From the NCBI GenBank assembly GCA_036274055.1, contig DASUGM010000212.1:1-10484 (forward strand): DNA of 10,484 nucleotides, read 5' to 3'. The position numbers were made by a program, and so were the translations under genes. A model generated the notes under the pieces. It searched no databases. It saw nothing but the letters and a program-made list of their open reading frames with translations, and had not been told where the DNA came from. Positions 7,301 to 10,484 of this stretch are shown here, in pieces. The DNA is from DASUGM01 sp036274055. Its GTDB lineage: Bacteria > Acidobacteriota > Vicinamibacteria > Vicinamibacterales > SCN-69-37. Position 1 is the first letter of the stretch, and the number at the start of each line of letters is the position of its first letter.

Positions 7301-9694
7301 ATGGCGGATCTGACCTACGCGCTGCGAATGCTGATCAAGCGGCCGGGCACGACCATTCTGGCGATCAGCGCGCTCGCGCTGGGCATCGGCCTCACGGCGA
7401 CGATGTTCAGCATCGTCCAGGGCGTGATTCTCCGCGGCCTGCCGTTCGACGAGTCCGAGAAAATTCTCTACGTCGGCCGGGTCAACACGACGCAGCCCGG
7501 CCGGCCTGGCTCGACCTCCCTGCACGACTTCATCGACTGGCGCACGTCGCAGACCTCCTTCGACCAGCTCGGGGTGTTCACGCAGACCACGCGGGTGGTC
7601 ACCGGCGGGCTCGCGCCGGAGCGCTATCGCGGCGCGCTGGTGACGCCGAACGCGTTTCGCATTCTCCGGGTGGCGCCGGTCCTCGGACGCGACTTCGTCG
7701 AGGCCGACAGCGCCCCCGGCGCGCCGCAAGTGGTCCTGCTGAGCTACCGCGTCTGGCAGTCGCAGTTCGAGGGCCGTCCCTCGGTGATCAACGAGACGGT
7801 GCGCGTCAACGGCCTGCCGACGACGATCATCGGCGTGATGCCGGAGAAGTTCGGCTTTCCCGAGACGCAGGACTTCTGGCAGCCGCTCGAGTTGAAGCTG
7901 GCGCCAAAGCGCGGCGAAGGCACGTTCGTCAACGTGATCGGCCGGCTCAAACCCGGAGTCTCGCTCGAGCGCGCGCAGACGGAGTTCGGCGCCATCGCGA
8001 AGAACCTGGCGACGCAGTACAAGGAGAACGAGAATCAGGGCGTGCAGATCATCAGGCTGATCGATCGCTTCATCCCCGGCGAGATCTACACGACGCTGAT
8101 GTCGATGCTCGGCGCGGTGTTCGGCGTGATGCTGATCGCGTGCGCGAACGTCACCAACCTGCAACTGGCGCGCGCGGCCGAGCGCACCAAGGAAGTGGCG
8201 TTGCGGACGACGCTGGGCGCCAGTCGCGGCCGCATCATCCGGCAGATGCTCGTTGAAGGCGTGTTGCTGGCGGGCGCGGGCGCCTTGATCGGGCTCGGGA
8301 TCGCGCAAGTCGGCGTCGGCTTCTTCAACCGATCGATCGTCGACACCAATCCGCCGTTCTTCATCGACATCCGCATCGACTGGGTGGTGCTCGCGTTCGC
8401 GATGGCGCTCACCGGCGTCGCGGCGATCGTCTCGAGTCTGCTGCCGGCGCTGCGGGCGACCAAGCTCAACCTCAACACCGTGCTCAAGGACGAAGGCCGT
8501 GCCAACACCGGCATCAGCATGGGCCGTTTCAGCCGCTGGCTGGTGGTCGCCGAAGTCCTGCTGTCGTGCGTGCTGCTCGTCGTCTCCGGGATGATGATCA
8601 AGAGCATCGTCCTCAGCGGCCGGGTCACGTATCCGTTCGCCGCGGGCGAGATCTTGGTCGCCGGCCTCAATCTCGACGCCAAGAAATACCCGACCGATTC
8701 GGATCTCATCCAGCTCTACGACCGGATCGAACCGCGTCTGCGGGCGGTGCCGGGGATCCGCGCGCTGGCGCTCACGACCGGCGCGCCGGGCGCGTCCGGC
8801 GGCGCCACCTTCGGCGTTGAGGGCCGGGTCTACGAATCCGAGAAGGCGTATCCGAACGCGGGACGCATGTCGGTGACCCCGGGTTTCTTCGACGTCGTGC
8901 GCTCGAGCCCGACGCGCGGCCGGCTGCTGAAGCCGACGGACGTGGCCGGCACCGATCGCGTGGCGGTGATCGACGACGTGTTCGTGGCCCGGCACTTTCC
9001 GAATGAGGATCCGATTGGCCGACGCATTCGCTTCGGTACGAAGGATGAGAATCCGTGGATTACGATCGTCGGCGTCATTCCGTCGCTCGCCGCGATCGAG
9101 CGCCGCGAAGCCGGCGCGGAGACGATCTACCTCCCGCTCGCGCAGAATCCCACCAATGGTCCGACCCTGCTCGCGGCCTCGACCGGCGATCCGCTGCAGC
9201 TGACCTCGCCGGTGCGGCGGGCGGTGCTCGAGATCGATCCGGACACGCCGTTGTCGCAGCCGAACTCGCTCGCCGCCAACTACGCGCGCAACGGCTGGCG
9301 CTTTCGCGTCTTCGGCGGTCTGTTCCTCTCGTTCGGCATTGCCGCCCTGCTGCTGGCCTCGGCGGGCCTCTACGGCGTGATGTCGTTTGGCGTGCGGCGG
9401 CGGACGCAGGAAATCGGCGTGCGCATGGCGCTGGGCGCGACCCGCAAGGCCGTCGTCTCGATGATCCTGTGGCAGGGGATTTGGCGCGTCGGCCTTGGGA
9501 TCATGCTCGGCCTGCTGCCGGCGTGGGGCCTCGCCAATCTGATGACGGCCCTGTTCTACAACACCGTCACGCCGACCGACGTGACGTCGTACGCCGTGAC
9601 CGTGGTCGTGCTGGGCCTGTCCGGCTTCTGCGCCTCGGTGGTCCCGGCGCTGCGCGCCGCGTCAGTGGACCCGCTGGTGGCGCTGCGGAACTAA
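7301..9694 (+). CDS. ADOP-type duplicated ABC transporter permease (MacB/FtsX family)
   Basis: The 797-aa protein is two MacB-like permease units in one chain. The N-terminus (LTYALRMLIKRPGTTILAISALALGIG) carries helix 1, followed by a MacB periplasmic core domain to about residue 240. The first FtsX domain (about 265-390) has the signature EVALRTTLGASR at 298-309. A second unit begins with helix 5 near RWLVVAEVLLSCVLLVVSG (from residue 412). It has another periplasmic domain and a second FtsX domain with EIGVRMALGATR at 704-715 and last helices near 722-748 and 763-788. This eight-helix duplicated layout defines ADOP, acidobacterial duplicated orphan permeases. No ATPase gene lies next to it, so a partner, if any, is elsewhere. 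The substrate is unknown; MacB relatives export peptides, antibiotics or lipoproteins. The protein ends DPLVALRN at the border of a repeat whose insertion may have trimmed or reset its last residues. An in-frame stop at 7292-7294 supports the ATG at 7301. Confidence 0.95.
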   Translation: MADLTYALRMLIKRPGTTILAISALALGIGLTATMFSIVQGVILRGLPFDESEKILYVGRVNTTQPGRPGSTSLHDFIDWRTSQTSFDQLGVFTQTTRVVTGGLAPERYRGALVTPNAFRILRVAPVLGRDFVEADSAPGAPQVVLLSYRVWQSQFEGRPSVINETVRVNGLPTTIIGVMPEKFGFPETQDFWQPLELKLAPKRGEGTFVNVIGRLKPGVSLERAQTEFGAIAKNLATQYKENENQGVQIIRLIDRFIPGEIYTTLMSMLGAVFGVMLIACANVTNLQLARAAERTKEVALRTTLGASRGRIIRQMLVEGVLLAGAGALIGLGIAQVGVGFFNRSIVDTNPPFFIDIRIDWVVLAFAMALTGVAAIVSSLLPALRATKLNLNTVLKDEGRANTGISMGRFSRWLVVAEVLLSCVLLVVSGMMIKSIVLSGRVTYPFAAGEILVAGLNLDAKKYPTDSDLIQLYDRIEPRLRAVPGIRALALTTGAPGASGGATFGVEGRVYESEKAYPNAGRMSVTPGFFDVVRSSPTRGRLLKPTDVAGTDRVAVIDDVFVARHFPNEDPIGRRIRFGTKDENPWITIVGVIPSLAAIERREAGAETIYLPLAQNPTNGPTLLAASTGDPLQLTSPVRRAVLEIDPDTPLSQPNSLAANYARNGWRFRVFGGLFLSFGIAALLLASAGLYGVMSFGVRRRTQEIGVRMALGATRKAVVSMILWQGIWRVGLGIMLGLLPAWGLANLMTALFYNTVTPTDVTSYAVTVVVLGLSGFCASVVPALRAASVDPLVALRN

Positions 9695-9752
9695 AAAAGG
9701 GACCGGGTCGCTTTTTACGTAAACCGTAAAAAGCGACCCGGTCCTTTTTTTA
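9692..9752. repeat. REPIN-like 61-bp near-perfect palindrome
   Basis: Two 28-bp arms (9692-9719 and 9725-9752) are reverse complements with a single G/T mismatch (9699 versus 9745) and are separated by the 5-nt loop TAAAC. Each arm contains the core GGGACCGGGTCGC flanked by A- and T-runs; the core itself has a small GACC/GGTC inner palindrome. Two inverted REP-like units with a short spacer match the REPIN arrangement mobilised by RAYT transposases. The repeat starts on the stop codon of the permease gene. Positions 9694-9731 recur exactly at 10447-10484. Confidence 0.95.
9699..9751 (+). terminator. Probable rho-independent terminator formed by the repeat
   Basis: On the plus strand the palindrome forms a long GC-containing stem (GGGACCGGGTCGC paired with GCGACCCGGTCC) followed directly by seven T residues at 9745-9751, just after the permease stop codon. 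The A-run on the other side (9693-9698) gives the same structure on the minus strand, so it could be bidirectional. It would separate permease transcription from the transposase gene. Terminator activity is inferred from structure, and the stem is unusually long because it is a mobile repeat. Confidence 0.55.
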
Positions 9753-9779
9753 GGCACGGCCTTTGTATTGGCCAAGGTC

Positions 9780-10475
9780 GTGCCACGACGCCGCCAACTC
9801 GGAGCTGCAGGTTTCGTCTACCACGTCATGAATCGCGGCGTGCGCCGTCTGCGGCTGTTCGAGGGTCGTGACGACTACGAACTGTTCGTTCGCTATCTCA
9901 TTCGGGCCCTCGACCGCGAGCCGATCCGGCTCTACGCTTTCTGTGTGATGCCGAATCATTTTCACCTCGTCGTTGGGCCGGAACGAGACGGCCAGCTCGC
10001 GCATTTCATGAAGATCCTGACAGGCTCGCACAGCCAGGCTTGGCACCGAATGCACCAAGCCGCGGGAGGCGGCGCGCTCTATCGAGGGCGCTATCACGCC
10101 TGCCCGGTGCAGACTGACGTTCACTTTCTGACCGTGTGCCGATACGTCGAGCGCAATGCGCTTCGGGCGGGACTCGTCGCGAGGGCCGAAGACTGGCCAT
10201 GGGGCAGCGCCGCGGCCGATCGTAAGAATTGCGATCCGGTCCGCTTGTCGACCTGGCCAATTATGCAACCTGCGGGATGGCGCTCGATCCTGAACAGCAC
10301 CGAGACGGCGGCTGACGCGACTGAAATCAGGCGCTGCACCTCCCGCGGCCTACCGCTGGGTGATCGGGATTGGCAGGCCCTGGCGGTGCGCGATCTCGCG
10401 TTGCAGTCAAAGATCCGCGGGCGAGGCAGGCCTCGGGCCGAAACCGAAAAAGGGACCGGGTCGCTTTTTACGTAA
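9780..10475 (+). CDS. REP-associated tyrosine transposase (RAYT, Y1 HUH, IS200/IS605-related)
   Basis: With the GTG start at 9780 the product is 231 aa. The N-terminus MPRRRQLGAAGFVYHVMNRGVRRLRLF is typical of RAYTs. CVMPNHFHLVVGP holds the HUH metal-binding pair H60-F-H62. VCRYVERNALRAGLV holds the catalytic Y122. WPWGSAAA is the usual post-catalytic motif. Such enzymes cut single-stranded DNA at REP hairpins through a 5'-phosphotyrosine link. A TTG at 9768 would add four residues, but the GTG start gives the canonical MPRR opening. AAGG lies just upstream at tight spacing. The C-terminus is unusual: the last eight codons (K-G-T-G-S-L-F-T) and the TAA stop at 10473-10475 fall inside the right-hand repeat. 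The HUH pair and the Tyr are intact, so the enzyme may be active. The upstream hairpin probably insulates it from permease transcription. Confidence 0.92.
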   Translation: MPRRRQLGAAGFVYHVMNRGVRRLRLFEGRDDYELFVRYLIRALDREPIRLYAFCVMPNHFHLVVGPERDGQLAHFMKILTGSHSQAWHRMHQAAGGGALYRGRYHACPVQTDVHFLTVCRYVERNALRAGLVARAEDWPWGSAAADRKNCDPVRLSTWPIMQPAGWRSILNSTETAADATEIRRCTSRGLPLGDRDWQALAVRDLALQSKIRGRGRPRAETEKGTGSLFT

Positions 10476-10484
10476 ACCGTAAAA
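10447..10484. repeat. Second copy of the REPIN-like repeat, truncated by the window end
   Basis: These 38 bp are identical to 9694-9731: A-run, GGGACCGGGTCGC core, TTTTTACG, loop TAAAC, CGT and the first four bases of the following A-run. It is in the same orientation as the left copy (same loop). The right arm, expected to read GCGACCCGGTCC and then T, lies past the edge. The first 29 bp overlap the 3' end of the transposase gene. Confidence 0.95.

Larger units (their letters stand above)
9692..10484 (+). mobile_element. REP/RAYT unit: transposase gene flanked by two copies of its repeat
   Basis: An HUH transposase gene is bracketed by two direct copies of the same palindromic repeat (9692-9752 and from 10447 to the window edge). 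This is the expected layout of a RAYT with its cognate REPINs (a REPtron). The unit sits immediately after the permease stop codon. The right copy is cut by the window end, so the right boundary and any flanking sequence are not visible. RAYTs are usually domesticated, vertically kept genes rather than freely jumping insertion sequences, so mobility of the whole unit is not implied. Confidence 0.65.

Noticed and set aside
7204..8256. Plus-strand frame starting in the intergenic region with a hydrophobic stretch (FIGIWAAALTLINLF)
   Set aside because: It runs into the permease gene in a different frame and becomes an Arg-rich shadow. There is no ribosome binding site, and the hydrophobic stretch is too short to support a gene or gene remnant.
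7265..8995. Long open frame of 576 codons on the minus strand across the permease gene
   Set aside because: It is rich in Arg, His, Asp and Glu, lacks domains and lies antisense to a clear ADOP gene. Such frames are expected by-products of GC-rich codon use.
1..10484. CRISPR arrays, tRNA or rRNA genes, riboswitches, phage or defence genes
   Set aside because: I looked for spaced repeats, tRNA-like cloverleaf segments and characteristic motifs on both strands and saw none. The only exact long repeat is the 38-bp REP copy.

Overview
This is a GC-rich, gene-dense bacterial chromosomal window. Nearly all of it is coding, and the largest gene-free gap (7124-7300) is 177 bp. A duplicated MacB/FtsX-type permease of the ADOP class (first defined in Acidobacteria), a soil-type molybdopterin oxidoreductase and a REP-associated (RAYT) transposase with its cognate repeats suggest Acidobacteriota, perhaps a Vicinamibacteria-like lineage. 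That assignment is inference from gene content; no rRNA or marker gene is present.

Layout. (1) 1-2024, minus strand: a molybdopterin-dependent oxidoreductase whose last few codons lie beyond the left edge. (2) 2025-2078: a 54-bp divergent intergenic region. (3) 2079-4996, plus strand: a tight three-gene operon of a Yip1-like five-helix membrane protein, a type II NADH dehydrogenase and a DUF3810-like membrane protein with an HEWAH zincin motif. The gaps are +6 bp and -19 bp. (4) 5067-7123, minus strand: an acyl-CoA/acyl-lipid delta-9-type desaturase followed by an overlapping FAD-dependent amine-oxidase-fold oxidoreductase (COG2907-like), converging on the previous operon. (5) 7124-7300: a divergent promoter region. 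(6) 7301-9694, plus strand: a 797-aa ADOP permease. (7) 9692-10484: a REP/RAYT unit, made of a 61-bp near-perfect palindrome that starts on the permease stop codon, a Y1 HUH transposase gene, and a second copy of the same repeat cut by the right edge.

Functional themes. Respiratory electron input (NDH-2) is co-transcribed with two membrane proteins of unknown role. A lipid-modifying pair (desaturase plus flavoenzyme) is translationally overlapped. The permease has no ATPase beside it. The most unusual part is the right end. The palindromic repeat looks like a REPIN (two inverted REPs), can act as a terminator for the permease gene, and in its second copy supplies the last codons and the stop codon of the transposase. 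I did not find evidence of a wholly new system such as a defence island, CRISPR array or retron; most of the window is ordinary housekeeping or accessory metabolism.
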